Translations under genes and position numbers: made by a program | Assembly: GCA_000697055.1 (NCBI GenBank) | Contig: JNDT01001411.1 | Coordinates: 39,411 to 103,410, forward strand | Source of the DNA: Saksenaea vasiformis B4078 | Lineage: Eukaryota; Mucoromycota; Mucoromycetes; Mucorales; Saksenaeaceae | Direction of reading: 5' to 3' | Length of the DNA: 64,000 bases | The notes under the pieces: generated by a model | Told to the model about the DNA's origin: nothing | Seen by the model: only the letters and a program-made list of their open reading frames with translations | Database searches by the model: none | Shown here: piece by piece, positions 23,450 through 35,167 of the stretch | Layout of the letters: each line of letters begins with the position of its first letter | Numbering within the stretch: the first letter of the stretch is position 1

Positions 23450-25103
23450 TTATTCAGATGTCCTTGGTGCTTCGGAAGTCGGTGTCCTGACAGCAGCTGC
23501 TACAGCAGCAGCAGCAGCAGCAGCAGCCGCGGCTGCGGCTACGGACGGCGATTGATCACCTTGTTCGGCTGAGGTCTGTACTGGGGTTCGTTGTTGGGTT
23601 GATTGTGGCTGATGTTGTTGTTGTGGTTGCTGTTGCTGTTGTTGTTGTTGTTGTTGTGGTTGCTGTTGCTGTTGTTGTTGTTGTTGTTGCTGTTGCTGTT
23701 GTTGTTGTTGCTGCTGCTGTTGATGTGCCATCACTTCGGATGTGGAGGGTCGGGGACCATAGAAGCGCTCGGGTGAGTACTTGTTCTGAAGCGTTTGCAA
23801 CAGCGCTTGATTTTCTGGACGCTGGAATTCGCGCATGAATTCGCCCCATTCACCTGTGTTAAAATTATGCAACAGCTTGCGACCCGAGACTTGTTTGCTA
23901 AGAAGTAAGAATCCTCGTCCTACGACACCACAGACTTGGCAGATACGTTCACCTATAGTCAAACGTCGCCGGATGGCTTCCCAATTCGTGTTTACCAAGA
24001 CCTTTTCGATATCCGCTCGACACTGAACCAGGACAGGTCTTGGATCACTGTTATCAAGGTGTTGTTGTTGCTGTTGTTGCCGTTCAGCTTCCAAATCGCG
24101 GTATGCCAAGTATAGCTGGAAATACTCAAAATTGAAGTAGACGCCTGCATTTTTCGGGGCAAAGTCGCAGTCATAGTGTGCAGGTAGATTGGCAAAGGTA
24201 GCAAATCGATGGAGTGGGGATAAGAGACCAAATTTCGTGCTTCGTTCATGACCTTGGATGATCAATTTGACCTCATCGTCTACTGTGTTTGCCTGATGTA
24301 AAAGATCGGCTTCGGAGACCTTTAGAAGGTCCTGGATGATTTCATTGCCTGTTAAAGTATACCCACAAAATAAAGTCAAACCATCATGGTCAAAACAAAA
24401 GCGTGAAAAAAAAATACTTACGTCGCACAGCATATTCTTTGTCTCTTGGGCTGGCTTTTTTGGCTCGTTTTGTGGCGTCTTTCCCAGCTTCTGCACTCTT
24501 GCGTTTCATTCCCGTGCCGGCGTTTCCCACGGCAGCACCGGTGGAGGTTGCGGCGGCCGCCGCAGCCGCGGGTGAGACCGATGCTAATGCCGCTTGCAAC
24601 AAATGCTGCGGTGAGCCATCAGCCGTAGAAAATAGGTTGGAGGTGTGTTGGGAAGGATGATGTGTATCGACGCCGTGCATCAATCCAGCAGCAGCGGCGG
24701 CCGCGGCAGCCGAACTGTGTTCCATCTTGATTGGATCTAATGCGATATCGTTGCCGTTATTGCTGTTAAACAACTGGACCGCGTCGTGCTGTGTGCCGGC
24801 AACGTTGACGGCAAAGATTTGCTGCTCCTGGCGAAACATAATCTTGGACATATTGGGTACCTTTAGGAAGGAAACAGTATCACCGAGCGCATGGCACAAG
24901 GCAAAGAACATGGCGGAGGTCTGCTTAGGTGATCGTTGGGTTTTAATATCCTTGACGCATTGATAGAAGCGTAAAATTCGATCATCACTCAAGATATCGG
25001 CCAATGTCGGGTTCAGAATACTGCATTCCTCTTGATTAGAAGTTGACGGCGCATCAACGCGATAGGATTCTTGAGGAGTATGAGAAGAAGAGCCTGATTC
25101 CAT
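23450..25103 (-). CDS. Glutamine- and alanine-rich nuclear-type protein, unknown
   Basis: Two exons (24422-25103, 23450-24348) joined by a 73-nt phase-1 intron; 526 residues. Residues about 25-105 form a compact-looking helical region (LADILSDDRILRFYQCVKDI, then FFALCHALGDTVSFLKVP). Alanine runs and a KRAKK basic patch follow. After the intron there is a second ordered region of about 160 residues ending in ERICQVCGVVGRGFLLLSKQ and FNTGEWGEFMREFQ. The last 100 residues are almost all Gln, with interspersed Pro, and then Ala. Low-complexity Gln/Ala with a nuclear-localisation-like patch suggests a transcriptional regulator, but I recognise no DNA-binding domain and cannot name the family. Confidence 0.75.
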
Positions 25104-25573
25104 GTTTGATAAAAGAAAAAAAAAGAATAGAAAGAGACAAAAAGGAGAGGTGGAAAAGAAGTTAGAGCAAGTATGGAATAAAACAGCAGTAAGTTGCGTG
25201 ACAAGTCAGTCGGCCTTTAGGTTTTCAGAACGGTTATGTCTTTCTCTCTCTATTTTCCTCTTGCAACAGGTACAGTTCAGTTGATGAGATTTTTAAGACG
25301 ACGATAAGTTCGAGCCGTATTCTTTGATGTCCGGCGAAAGTGCGAACCAGGGAATAAAAACAAAAGGAAAAAGCGGTTCGAGTAGGCCCGGGCAATGAAA
25401 ATTTTTTCCTAAAAATTTGAATTTTTTACGTCATTTGATGACATCTTCCGTTCATGCGGATAATCATTTCTGCGCTCTCTTTTAATTTCTAACAACTCGG
25501 CACAAGGAAATCAACAACCTCCCTATCCAACCAGAGGTTAGTCTGCATTCCGCCATCATCCATCATTCGATCT
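25104..25573. other. Promoter side of the Gln-rich gene
   Basis: About 470 bp with no gene. It holds AT-rich inverted sequence around 25400-25425 and two TGACRT-like half-sites (ACGTCATTTGATGACAT near 25430), which could bind bZIP factors. That use is a guess. Confidence 0.35.
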
Positions 25574-25993
25574 CTACCAATCCCCTTCAGCGGCATCCTT
25601 CATCATCTCATACTTATTTATAACTCTTGACAGAATATCCAATGAAGATTGCAATTCCGTAACTGTTTCTGTGTCTGAAGCCGCCCAGAGTTGTTCAGAA
25701 AGAAATTCTTTGAGTTGAACACACTCAGCGTATGCGTCCTGTTCCAAAATTAATACAATTGATCTTTTCCCCTTGCATTTTGGACCTACGGTGGCTGTTT
25801 CGTTTGACTTGACTTGTAGTGGTTCCAGCATCTGCAACATATCTAATAGAAAGACACCTGTTTTGTTGGCGCAAGAAACAGCTTCATCAACGCTTAGTTG
25901 CACGGAAGTAGACTAACTGACTGTTTATAAGGATTGTATCCAAAAGTTAGAACTTACTTGTTGTAATGTGAACCCAGCTACTTGTGTCGACAT
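25574..25993 (-). CDS. Small helical protein, unknown
   Basis: Two exons (25958-25993, 25574-25912) with a 45-nt phase-0 intron give 124 residues starting MSTQVAGFTLQQ. The ATG at 25993 is followed by a good donor (CAAGTAAGT). The sequence looks mostly helical, with acidic and leucine-rich stretches (VSCANKTGVFLLDMLQMLEP, KEFLSEQLWAASDTETVTEL), a short basic CKGKR patch, and an acidic C-terminus. The size and helical character resemble small subunits of larger complexes such as Mediator or kinetochore rings. I could not match any specific family, so the function stays open. Confidence 0.6.
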
Positions 25994-27445
25994 GATGTAG
26001 TACTGAAAAAGCGAAAGAGGGGAAAGAAAGAAGCGGAAGAAGACAAATAAAGGGAAGAATCACCGGTTTGTGTCGTGCTGGAGCCCGTTCAATTTCACAT
26101 GAAAAATCAATACGTTGCTATCGCGTGAGCATTTTTGGAACGAGGAAGGGTTGATCTCCGAAGCCTTCCCGCATAACATAGCAAACAAACCCTATTTGTT
26201 GTGAAGAAATTAAGACCTGCATAAGGCACTCCGTTTATAAACTCTTGAACAGTTTCGCAGCCTTAAGGTATTTCGATCCTCTCACTTCATCCTCATCACG
26301 CATGAGATCTTTGATCAAATGATTAAAGGGAAGAAGATCGCTAACTGGTCCAGTTGGCAGCTGCATAAGAAATCAACTGGCTCTTGTTCGGTTTTACCCA
26401 ACGTTCTTGGTTCAATAAATTGCATGAGCAAGACAACGACTGTGATTGTGTTACCTTGCTCTCAAAATTTATAAGATATTTGCGATACAATATCGCACAG
26501 CATCTTCTTTTCTTATGCTTCCAGCTCATCCTCGACAGAGAAAAAAATAAAAAAGATGAATGGTTTCCCATCTGCAGGCGTTGGGGCAACGGGATAATCT
26601 GCGTACTTCCATCGCTCGCCTGAGTAGTCTCCGTAACTTTATGTCCCACACCTTCTTGGTCATGATAGCGCTTTCTACCTATCCCTAAAGTACGTAGATG
26701 TGGTCGTAACTTGGATTCAATAAACAGTAATGAAGAGACCAGAGAGAGTAACTGCTTTTGTATGCCGATACTTATTAGACCGTAGGCTCCTCATTGTCTT
26801 TATTTTCTCTCGTTGATTTCTTTGTTATTCATTATGAACGATTCCAGTTCCGAATCTGCTATCGGTTGATGAACCTGGCTACCCTTAATCAGGAAGCTTT
26901 GTCATGTAGTAGCGATCGTCTTTTATAGACGGCTTTGCGTGATGGCACCAAGATCACCTAGATAACGAGCTTCTTCGTGTTTTCCATCTCTGAGACACCC
27001 GAAGGACGTCCTCGCTCGGGTGGCGCCTGCGCTAAGGTTGTTGGATAGTAATTCCATGACTTTCGTGATACCGCTATGTTTTCGACACGGCAGCGACAAA
27101 CATGTATACACACTATAGTGTTATTAGGTGCACGTACTACCATGGGTGCTTACATTGGACGAGATGAATTTGCGTCATACAGAACCAGGCTTGTGTAAGT
27201 CCAGCCTGACGTAGAAGATTACATGTGCACTAGATAACACAAATTTAATCTTATTTCAGTGAAAACTTGAAGCTGACGCAGGTTTTATTTAGACCAGCAT
27301 GAAACACCCTGAAAGACAATGCTTACCATATTATCATTTTGACACAGCATGCATGTCTTTAACCTTCAATCGTTACTCAAACATCCGAAATAGGGAAGCC
27401 GCTTACTGTTTCCTGTGGCTTAGTACGCAATATCGGTTCAGCGAC
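25994..27445. other. Divergent intergenic region
   Basis: About 1.45 kb with only short unrelated frames. It separates divergent genes and should contain both promoters. No repeat or RNA gene was recognised. Confidence 0.45.
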
Positions 27446-29962
27446 ATGACGGTGCCTTATTTCTCATCCTTGGACGAAGGTATGAATCGCAGCAATCATC
27501 GCGACAAACAATCGGTATTTGACCGGCTAGGCCGAAATCGATCTTCGCATCACTATTACGAGCGAGAACCAAGTTATACGTATAGAGACAGCAGCAATAG
27601 ACATCATGATCGAGGGAGACCCGATAGCTACCCATCTCACTACCGACACGATCCACACTCTCGTTTTGATAATGGGTTTGCAGATAGTTATATTCCTTCT
27701 AGCAGAAAAATTCCCGGAACAACACGAAGCAGATCCAGAGATAGACGCTTGTCGCCAAAGAAACCGAGACCAGAATCCGTTGTTATCATACGCTACGCTT
27801 CTGATGATAATGTCTCTCCTGCAAGAAGGATAATGACGAGCTATGATCGTTCGATAGATACCAAAGCCCATAGTTATTACTCTGGAAGATCAAATACAGA
27901 TACACCACCTCAGTCAGCTACATCGATCGACAAACATACCTTTGTGCGGGATAAAGAAAAACCACAGGCCAAAAAACAACTTGCGCCTACACATAATGCA
28001 CCATCACCAGGATACAGCACTGCTTTAGAAGAACACCGACACAACCACGCCGAAGAAGCTACGCCAAGATTAAATGATATTTCTAGCCCCAATTATAGCA
28101 AGCAGCCTACGAAAACAGGTTTTGTAACCTCCAACAACCTGACAATGCCGCCTGATAACCATGAAGAAAAGGAACCTTTACGTGAATTAGATTCATCACT
28201 GTTTAAAAATAGTTCGAATAATGACCAGCCTCATGTACAAAGTGATCTTAAAGAACAGAAAGGACGCAACCAAGAGTCAGAAGCTGTTGACCAGAGAAAG
28301 TCTGACGAACCCAAAGAAAATGCATCCCAACAAGCTAATTCAACAAAAGTAACTCAAAGCATGCCTGCTACAGAAGTAGATGAAGATGAAGAGAATGGAA
28401 TTATACGACCAGATTGGAGCAGAGATTCGGACGATGAAGATGTTTTAGCCGTGCCATCGAGTAACACAAGTCAAGTGGGCGCAAATGATCCACGGAAACA
28501 TTCCCAGACACCAATTTGTTCAAGTGAGAAAGTGAAACCAGAGGAAGCGAACCATCCAGGAACCGATACAGAAAACGAAACAACGTTACGCGTGCAGTCC
28601 TCATTATTTCCTGGACATTCAGCTAAAGACAATGACAGTACACAATGTACATCTGTCGTCGTTACGGGGGCACAAGATAACAATGAAGTCTCCGACAAAG
28701 AAGATGAGAATGAGACCGAAGCTGTTGCAGAAGACGTGGAAGAGCCTTTATTTGGAGGATTAGTCGAGAACGCTTTACCCTATCCTTGGCAAGCTGTCAT
28801 GTCAAGCAAAGGTGACATTTATTATTATAATCCGGACACGAAAGTTAGTACTTGGGTGCGACCGACAGACAAAGACAACCACCCTTCCCAAGGGACACAA
28901 GATGAGAAGCCCTCGGCAACGGACGGTGCTACCAACGACCCTGTATCACCGGTGAAGAGCCTTCAAGAAGAAGAACAAGAAAAGAAACCAGATCAACCAG
29001 AAATAATACCAGAGACAGTAGCCGAAAATGAAGATGAGCGACTGCCATCACGATGCGAACATGAGAAACAAAATCAACCGTCACGTGAGGAAGGACGTTC
29101 CAAACGCCGACGATCACGGGAGCGGCCAGTAGGAGATAAAGAACCTGAAAATGGAAGCAAATCAAGGCTAAATGATCATGCGGATGTCAGAGTCGCACAA
29201 GAAAATGCCCAGAATGTCTATGGAGAAAATAGTGACCGCAGAAGACAACCGTACAGAGATCAACCGTCAGAACAATCACAACAATATAAACGAAAACTAT
29301 CCTACTCTCCTGTCCGAGATCCCTACCGTGTACACAAACCATTGCCGACGCCAAGAGATGTATCAGACGCGAAACGTTCGCGATTTGGTGATGTATCGCC
29401 CATGCCTGATGCCAGAACCACGCGATATACGGAACCAACGCAGGGATATTATCAGTTTGACCCTCCTGGGCTTGGACACTATCGTCATCATCATCCTCAT
29501 CCGATACCGTTCCCAGATAGGGGACAGCCGCTAAGTCCAGTCGCACCAGTACCACCATCACCTATGACCATTTCCGATCTTAGATGGCGTAATGTTCCTC
29601 CCACAATAGCTATGCATCGACCACCGATCCCCGTGGGTCCTGCAGGAAACTGGTATGAAAGGTCATCGCCCTATCATCCACCCTACAATGATCATCACCA
29701 AGCACACTATTATTATGAACAACATTCACGCGTGGCGCCTTTTGTGCCACCTAGTTACCAACCTTATGTCCCGTCCAGTCAATACTTATCTCGTGAATGG
29801 GAAGAGGAAGAAGTATTGGAGGGCGAAAGACGTGTAATATACCTGGAAGACGACGATGAGGATGATAATGCTATCGCGTCGCGAAAATCGCACAGATCAC
29901 GAGGTTATCACAATGACATCAGGAACTTAAACTCTTCTGTGTCACGCGGGAGGCATTGGTAA
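27446..29962 (+). CDS. WW-domain protein with RS-like and proline-rich regions
   Basis: A single open frame; I use the ATG at 27446 (MTVPYFSSLDEG), although the frame stays open to an ATG at 27299. About 838 residues. A WW domain lies near residues 447-475: PYPWQAV, then GDIYYYNPDTKVSTWVRP, with both Trp residues and the closing Pro. Upstream are Arg/Ser/His-rich stretches (HDRGRPDSY, RSRSRDRRLSPKKPR). Downstream are KRRRSRERP, tyrosine/proline repeats and an acidic segment before an RS-type C-terminus. WW domains bind proline motifs, and this combination is typical of proteins linking RNA polymerase II or splicing factors. No FF, SET or helicase domain is present, so a specific orthologue cannot be named. 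It lacks introns, unlike its neighbours. Confidence 0.75.
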   Translation: MTVPYFSSLDEGMNRSNHRDKQSVFDRLGRNRSSHHYYEREPSYTYRDSSNRHHDRGRPDSYPSHYRHDPHSRFDNGFADSYIPSSRKIPGTTRSRSRDRRLSPKKPRPESVVIIRYASDDNVSPARRIMTSYDRSIDTKAHSYYSGRSNTDTPPQSATSIDKHTFVRDKEKPQAKKQLAPTHNAPSPGYSTALEEHRHNHAEEATPRLNDISSPNYSKQPTKTGFVTSNNLTMPPDNHEEKEPLRELDSSLFKNSSNNDQPHVQSDLKEQKGRNQESEAVDQRKSDEPKENASQQANSTKVTQSMPATEVDEDEENGIIRPDWSRDSDDEDVLAVPSSNTSQVGANDPRKHSQTPICSSEKVKPEEANHPGTDTENETTLRVQSSLFPGHSAKDNDSTQCTSVVVTGAQDNNEVSDKEDENETEAVAEDVEEPLFGGLVENALPYPWQAVMSSKGDIYYYNPDTKVSTWVRPTDKDNHPSQGTQDEKPSATDGATNDPVSPVKSLQEEEQEKKPDQPEIIPETVAENEDERLPSRCEHEKQNQPSREEGRSKRRRSRERPVGDKEPENGSKSRLNDHADVRVAQENAQNVYGENSDRRRQPYRDQPSEQSQQYKRKLSYSPVRDPYRVHKPLPTPRDVSDAKRSRFGDVSPMPDARTTRYTEPTQGYYQFDPPGLGHYRHHHPHPIPFPDRGQPLSPVAPVPPSPMTISDLRWRNVPPTIAMHRPPIPVGPAGNWYERSSPYHPPYNDHHQAHYYYEQHSRVAPFVPPSYQPYVPSSQYLSREWEEEEVLEGERRVIYLEDDDEDDNAIASRKSHRSRGYHNDIRNLNSSVSRGRHW

Positions 29963-30555
29963 AATGCCAGAACCTAACAACTGTATATACAAGACTCTAC
30001 ATTTGTAGCTGTTACATATATGGCCATGAGGAACATTTGACCGAACATGGCGCAGAGATAGAAAGTGCAACGCGAACCTTTTGAGTGCGGATAATATCAT
30101 CTGACGCCGTCTTTATTTTTGTTTTACGTCAGAGGAAAATGAAACGATGGTTGTGGCAATGCTGCTCTGATGGACATAGTTTGAAAAAGAAAAAAAAATA
30201 ATTTGGTGTTTGGAAGAGTTTTATTGTCAGGAAAATGCCTGTCTGCTGCGTCATCTTGCTTCAAGTTTAGAAGAAATCAGACATGTGGGAATCCAGATAT
30301 GGTAGACACATCAAACCATGCTCAATAGCATAATTCCCTCATCACTCGGATCTACTTCTCCACCCATCTTTGTCAACCTTGGGGTGTCATTAATTTTGCC
30401 CTCCTGATCTATATAAAACACAAGGTAATTGACCTTTCAACGCCATTGGCTCTTCTTTCTTTCTCCCGTGTTCCTGTGTTACTGCCCATCCAGGAACTTA
30501 TACATTTTTCATAGTTTTCTCGTTCTTGCACCCTCTCTTTTTTTTCCCTATTTTC
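29963..30555. other. Intergenic, no gene
   Basis: About 590 bp between two plus-strand genes with no frame of note. The final 100 bases before the antiporter ATG are T/C-rich. Confidence 0.5.
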
Positions 30556-32577
30556 ATGTCGTTGAATGATCCTGTTTCTGTTGTGGCTTCAGTGCTTGGG
30601 GGATTCATATTAGTATATGGGTTGTGTTCCTTGCTAATCAAGGAGAAGCTATATCTCTCCGAAGCCAGTAAGATCCGCCGCATTTGTTTACTTCTTCTTT
30701 AAACACCAAACGTTTTCTGCAGTGATTGCCATTACATTTGGCATTCTTTTCGGTCCTATTGGTATCAATGCTATTGATATCAACACCTGGGACTTTAAGG
30801 ATGCATTTACACATGAGTTTACTCGTATTGTCATTGCGATCCAGGTGCTGGTCTTGCTATTTTTACCAATACGTAGTATTCACTCGTCGTAGGTCATGGC
30901 TGCTGGTGTGGCACTCCCGAAACGGTACCTTCAAAAGGAGCTGCAGTCTCTCCTAATTCTGCTAGGTCCAGTCATGATTTGGATGTGGGTTGTCAGTGGT
31001 GCCTGCGTTTGGTTCATCATTCCAGGACTGACATTTGTAAGCAAAAAATGAAAAAATGAAAGCATCGTCATGGTAGCCTTACATTGCATCTTAGCTGGAG
31101 GCGCTTATGATTGCCTCGTGTTTCACGCCGACTGACCCGGTAACGATTCAAGCTCGACATAAACAGAACTTCGCAATAACATCATCCTGCAGGTGCTGGC
31201 CAATTCCATTGTCCAAGGTCGATTTGCCGAGACGCATGTGCCAGAAAACGTCCGTCACATTATCTCAGCCGAAAGGTAGGCAGAACGAGAAGAAGAAGAA
31301 AAAAAGGACAACTGCGCCATTAACGTAAATATTTGATGCTAGTGGAGCAAACGACGGATTAGGCTATCCGTTCCTGTTCCTTGCCATTGTGTTGATCGAA
31401 ATACCCTCAAAAGTACAGGCACTTAGTTACTGGGCTTGGTGGATCATGGGTTATGAGATTCTGTTTTCTGTCCTCCTTGGATTTGCTGCAGGTTATACTG
31501 CGCGAAAAATGCTAAAATACTCCGTGCAAAAGTATGTTGACAGTTTTGTTATCAAAGGAAACATGAATGACTGACAATATACTGATGTTTCAGGGAACTC
31601 GTAGACAAGGAATCTTTTCTGGTTTTTGCTGTTGCCTTGGCGGTAACTACGTTGCCATTAACACCCCGTTTGCCGAACTAAACATATACGTTAGCTTTTC
31701 CTTATGGGCGCTGTTGCCTTGATTGGAAGTGACGATTTGTTGGCATGTTTTGTCGCTGGTAACTCATTTACGTGGGATGACTGGTTCCGGTCTGAAACCA
31801 AAAACTCGCACCTGATGGAGGAAAGAAGATTTCTTTGACAAGTCATCAGGTTGGTTTAACTTTTTAATCTGCAGGTTGTCGATATGCTTCTTAATCTGAG
31901 CGTTTTTGTTTACATTGGCATAACTATGGTAATCACGTTTGTAAAACAGAAACCAGCAATCGACATGCTGAATTTTTTTTTGGTTTGTTTTAGCCATGGT
32001 CGGCGTTCACGAATCCCGAGTTCCAGCTGTCGCTTTCGCGGCTACTCTTCCTTGCTGCAGCAGTTCTCCTATTTCGACGGCTACCAATCATCGTCGGTCT
32101 GTATCGTTTTATACCTTCCGTCCATAACATGCGCGAGGCATTGTTCACTGGATGGTTCGGTCCCATTGGTGTCGGTGCTATTTTCTATTTGACAGTTGCT
32201 ATCGATGCCATCGATCCCAACGGTGGCATTAGTTTACACGCAAGACAAGTGATAGAGCCTATCGTGTATTTCATGGTACTTGCTTCAGTGCTTATTCACG
32301 GTATTACAATCCCGTCCTTCTATCTGGGTACAATGGCTACATCATCTCTCACAAGGCTAACGTCAAGAGATCAACAAAAACAGGTAAGGCACATCAGCAG
32401 ATGACAGAGGCGCATTTTCTAAACAAATTGATAGTCTTTTACCAGCTACGGCTCGCTGCCGATATAGAAAAAGGTTTAGTGCTTGATGATGACGATTATA
32501 CCTTATCTACGTATACACATTGTAGTATATTTTTCTCATCTATACCTATAAAGTGCATTAAACAGTACAGTTCTTGA
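30556..32577 (+). CDS. Na+(K+)/H+ antiporter, CPA1 / fungal Nha1-Sod2 type
   Basis: Eleven exons: 30556-30667, 30723-30844, 30893-31036, 31095-31139, 31193-31275, 31343-31531, 31594-31642, 31695-31820, 31875-31928, 31994-32383, 32446-32577. Total 1446 nt, 481 residues, all in phase. About twelve hydrophobic segments are seen. Family signatures include FGILFGPIGINAI, the ion-binding ASCFTPTDPVLANSIV region with the Asp-Pro pair, and GANDGLGYPFLFL. The GWFGPIGVGAIFYL helix is also present. It exports Na+, Li+ and K+ in exchange for protons at the plasma membrane, for pH and salt homeostasis. The usual long hydrophilic C-terminal tail of yeast Nha1 is missing, as in shorter homologues. The 31821-31874 intron begins GA instead of GT (see findings). 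Confidence 0.92.
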
Positions 32578-33264
32578 CTAGAACACTTTGTATTTCAGTC
32601 CATGTTACGTATATAATAAAGGAAGAAAAAAAAAGAGAGGGAGAGAGAGAAAATTGCGTTATCTCCTACATCTATACGTCAACAGTGTTTAGGAAAATAT
32701 CAACAAAGTGCGGGTCTTGTGTGTATGGAAGAAAAAAAAGTCATGGTCAGTTGTGGTTTCTGCGTCCCTTTTTTGCTTGTGTAACTCGATGTCCTAACCT
32801 AAATGGATAAAGTGAATGAGAATGAGCAAACTAATTCGCTTTCAGGTAAGAGGCGTGTAAGTCTCAGGATAGAGGCAAAGTTCTTCACATTAACTTTAAG
32901 TATCTTGTTTCACATGCGAAACAATACACGCGCACCTGTTTTCCATTTTGAAACAAGTCTTTCTTTCTTGAGGTTAGAAGTTTCTATCCGTATTAAAAGA
33001 ATCTGCTGGATTGGCAATCATCGAATCGTAATGTACGGGACATCCTTTGCCGCGCTCTAACCAAGCTGAAAGGCATCTTTCATGGTAAGAACACAAGCAA
33101 ATCATACGCGCTACTTTGTCACCTGTTATTTTTTTTCTCGGTTGTTAGCCATTCAACACATGGTATTTCTTTTCTTACCAATTCCAAACTCTTCAAAACA
33201 GATAGGGCATTCATCATGTAACTGGGGTGATTGATCCGAGATCTGGTATACTATAGTTCAAAGG
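32578..33264. other. Convergent intergenic region
   Basis: About 690 bp with no recognisable gene between convergent stop codons. There are A- and G-rich tracts near 32620-32650. Confidence 0.5.
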
Positions 33265-34243
33265 TCAAAAACCGTTAGGATCGGGGGACTCTGTTCTTTT
33301 ACCGTTATAACGAGGCAACTGTACAGGTGGACTATCCATATCCAAACATTCAGCTAAATGTCGTTCCTGCCCGTCTTTGGTAAATCTTAAAAATGAGGTC
33401 CCGCAAACAGGACACTCAACCAAGCTCTGAGTGCTTTTCGATCGCGTAATTGCTGTCGCAGCCTGACTGCGAGAACGTATACGATAGCACGCGTCACAGA
33501 CGCGCTGTGGTTGCATGACAATCCATGCATAGTGTGAAGGTGAAATCATGGGATCTTCGATTAATTCTTCTTGAGATAACCGCACGCGGTGAGAGCTGCA
33601 TCGATCGCAAACTACTTGACCGCACTGACTACGTGAAATTCAGCTGCTGCGGTCTGGGAGAGCACACATGTATATATGTTTTTGTGTGTAAACGCGCTTA
33701 CCGACAGTGGTGACGTCGAACCAAAAAGTTGAAACGTCTTCCACACCGCCTGCATTCATGCGCTTGCCGATCAGATTCCCAAACCCGATCCACTCGTGAA
33801 GGAATTGTATAATAAGTTTGTGGATGTGATTCAGGGACTTGATGTGTAATGTGATCAGCAGCGCTGGTGGATAAGCCTTCAGCTTGCTGGGATTGGTGTT
33901 GCTGTTGTTCTTCTGTTCCGCTATCGTCGGTGTGCAACAGTACAGCTGTCACTGATGTCCTCGAATTTCCTTCCGTCAAATCGACATCACTTCCATCATC
34001 TGCCGCAAGATAACTGTTATTAGGTCGAGAGGCTGCTGCTGCGCAAGAATCAGTTGCTGTTATGCCTGTACTGCCATTCTCTATGTGTGATGCTGCATTT
34101 GTCATGGTTGTCATGACCGTTGCACTTGCAGACCTTGATAAGCGACCAACGATGTCCGTGCATGTCGGAGATTGCGGAAGACCTGTGTTATCGTCGCCCT
34201 TCATCGATGGTGTTGCTACATGGCTAGATTCTTCCGGTTCCAT
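33265..34243 (-). CDS. FYVE zinc-finger protein with extra C2HC finger
   Basis: Two exons (33702-34243, 33265-33628) with a 73-nt intron inside the FYVE domain; 301 residues. The first 150 residues are Ser/Thr/Asp-rich and probably disordered. The FYVE domain at about residues 155-232 has the WxxD element (WESD), RHHCRQCG with the PI3P-binding R(R/K)HHCR core, and eight zinc-ligand cysteines ending VCDAC. About 25 residues further on, CPVCGTSF and HLAEC form a C2HC-type finger. FYVE domains bind phosphatidylinositol 3-phosphate on endosomes and vacuoles. Without other domains the role is limited to an endosomal adaptor; relation to yeast Pib1 or Pep7 is possible but unproven. Confidence 0.85.
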
Positions 34244-34589
34244 TTTCAGTAAGGCTCATTAGAACTTGAAGAATAAACCACTTGGCACTGTGTTTCCTTT
34301 ACTTTCTGCGTTGGGGGAAAACGCATTTTGTCGTACAATGTCACGCGAGTGATGTGACGCGTTGTGGGCCGTTGAATCATTCAGATTCACCAAATGCGGA
34401 TATTATCATTTGAAGTCATGAATCTGCACAGCATTCCAGACATGTAAATCACTGAGAAGGATGTGGACCAGGTCGTCTTCTTGTATCAGACTACTTAGAA
34501 GTCATGACTAGCTCAGTCGCAGCTACCGCATATATCCACCCAAACTACCTAAACCCTGTTCCCTCTTAAAACCATTAGTCGCTGATGTT

Positions 34590-35167
34590 GCCCCGAGGGG
34601 AATTACTAGGGACACTCCAACGGGACACTCCAGTCCCCCCAAATTCTGAGCGGATAGTAAAATAGAAGTATCACCAGTTGCCCTACTTAGGTGTGGTGTA
34701 GTGCAGAGATAGCGAAGCGTCTCACAGTGGAGTGTCTCATAGTAGAATGTCCTGTAGTGGAGTGCACAGTACTTGAGTGCCCTGCAGCAGAGTCAAACAC
34801 ACTACAGTAAGCATTATGTATAAGGATATTTGATAAAACGCATAAGGTAAGAATTCTTTTTGGGGAACAAATTTGGTAGGCAGTGTCTTACAAGTCCTAC
34901 AAGCAAATATTCTCGAGAAAATAATAAGCACCCTGTCTATCTAGAATACTCTTATATGAAGCATCTACTGTAGCATATCTGAAGATAATTGCTGGGATCC
35001 AGCAACGAAAACTCTGTTGCAGGACGCTTCAATTTGGGACATCGCACTATGGGACACTCCACTGTAACCGAATTAAGCATTAGGTACTACACTCCATCCT
35101 TTTTTTTGAACAATTTTTGGGGGACTGGAGTGTCCCGTTGGAGTGTCCCTAGCAATTCCCTGCCCCG
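34590..35167. mobile_element. MITE-like inverted-repeat element with flanking duplication
   Basis: The ends are near-identical inverted repeats of about 48 bp: AGGGGAATTACTAGGGACAC at 34596 and its counterpart AGGGAATTGCTAGGGACAC read inward from 35161. Both continue through two GGGACACTCC units and a C-run. GCCCCG stands immediately outside both ends (34590-34595 and 35162-35167), a likely target-site duplication. GGGACACTCC occurs at 34609, 34622 and 35051 and inverted at 35127 and 35140; degenerate GAGTG/TGTCC repeats fill 34720-34800. No transposase is encoded in its 566 bp, so it is non-autonomous. The superfamily is not assigned. Confidence 0.85.
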
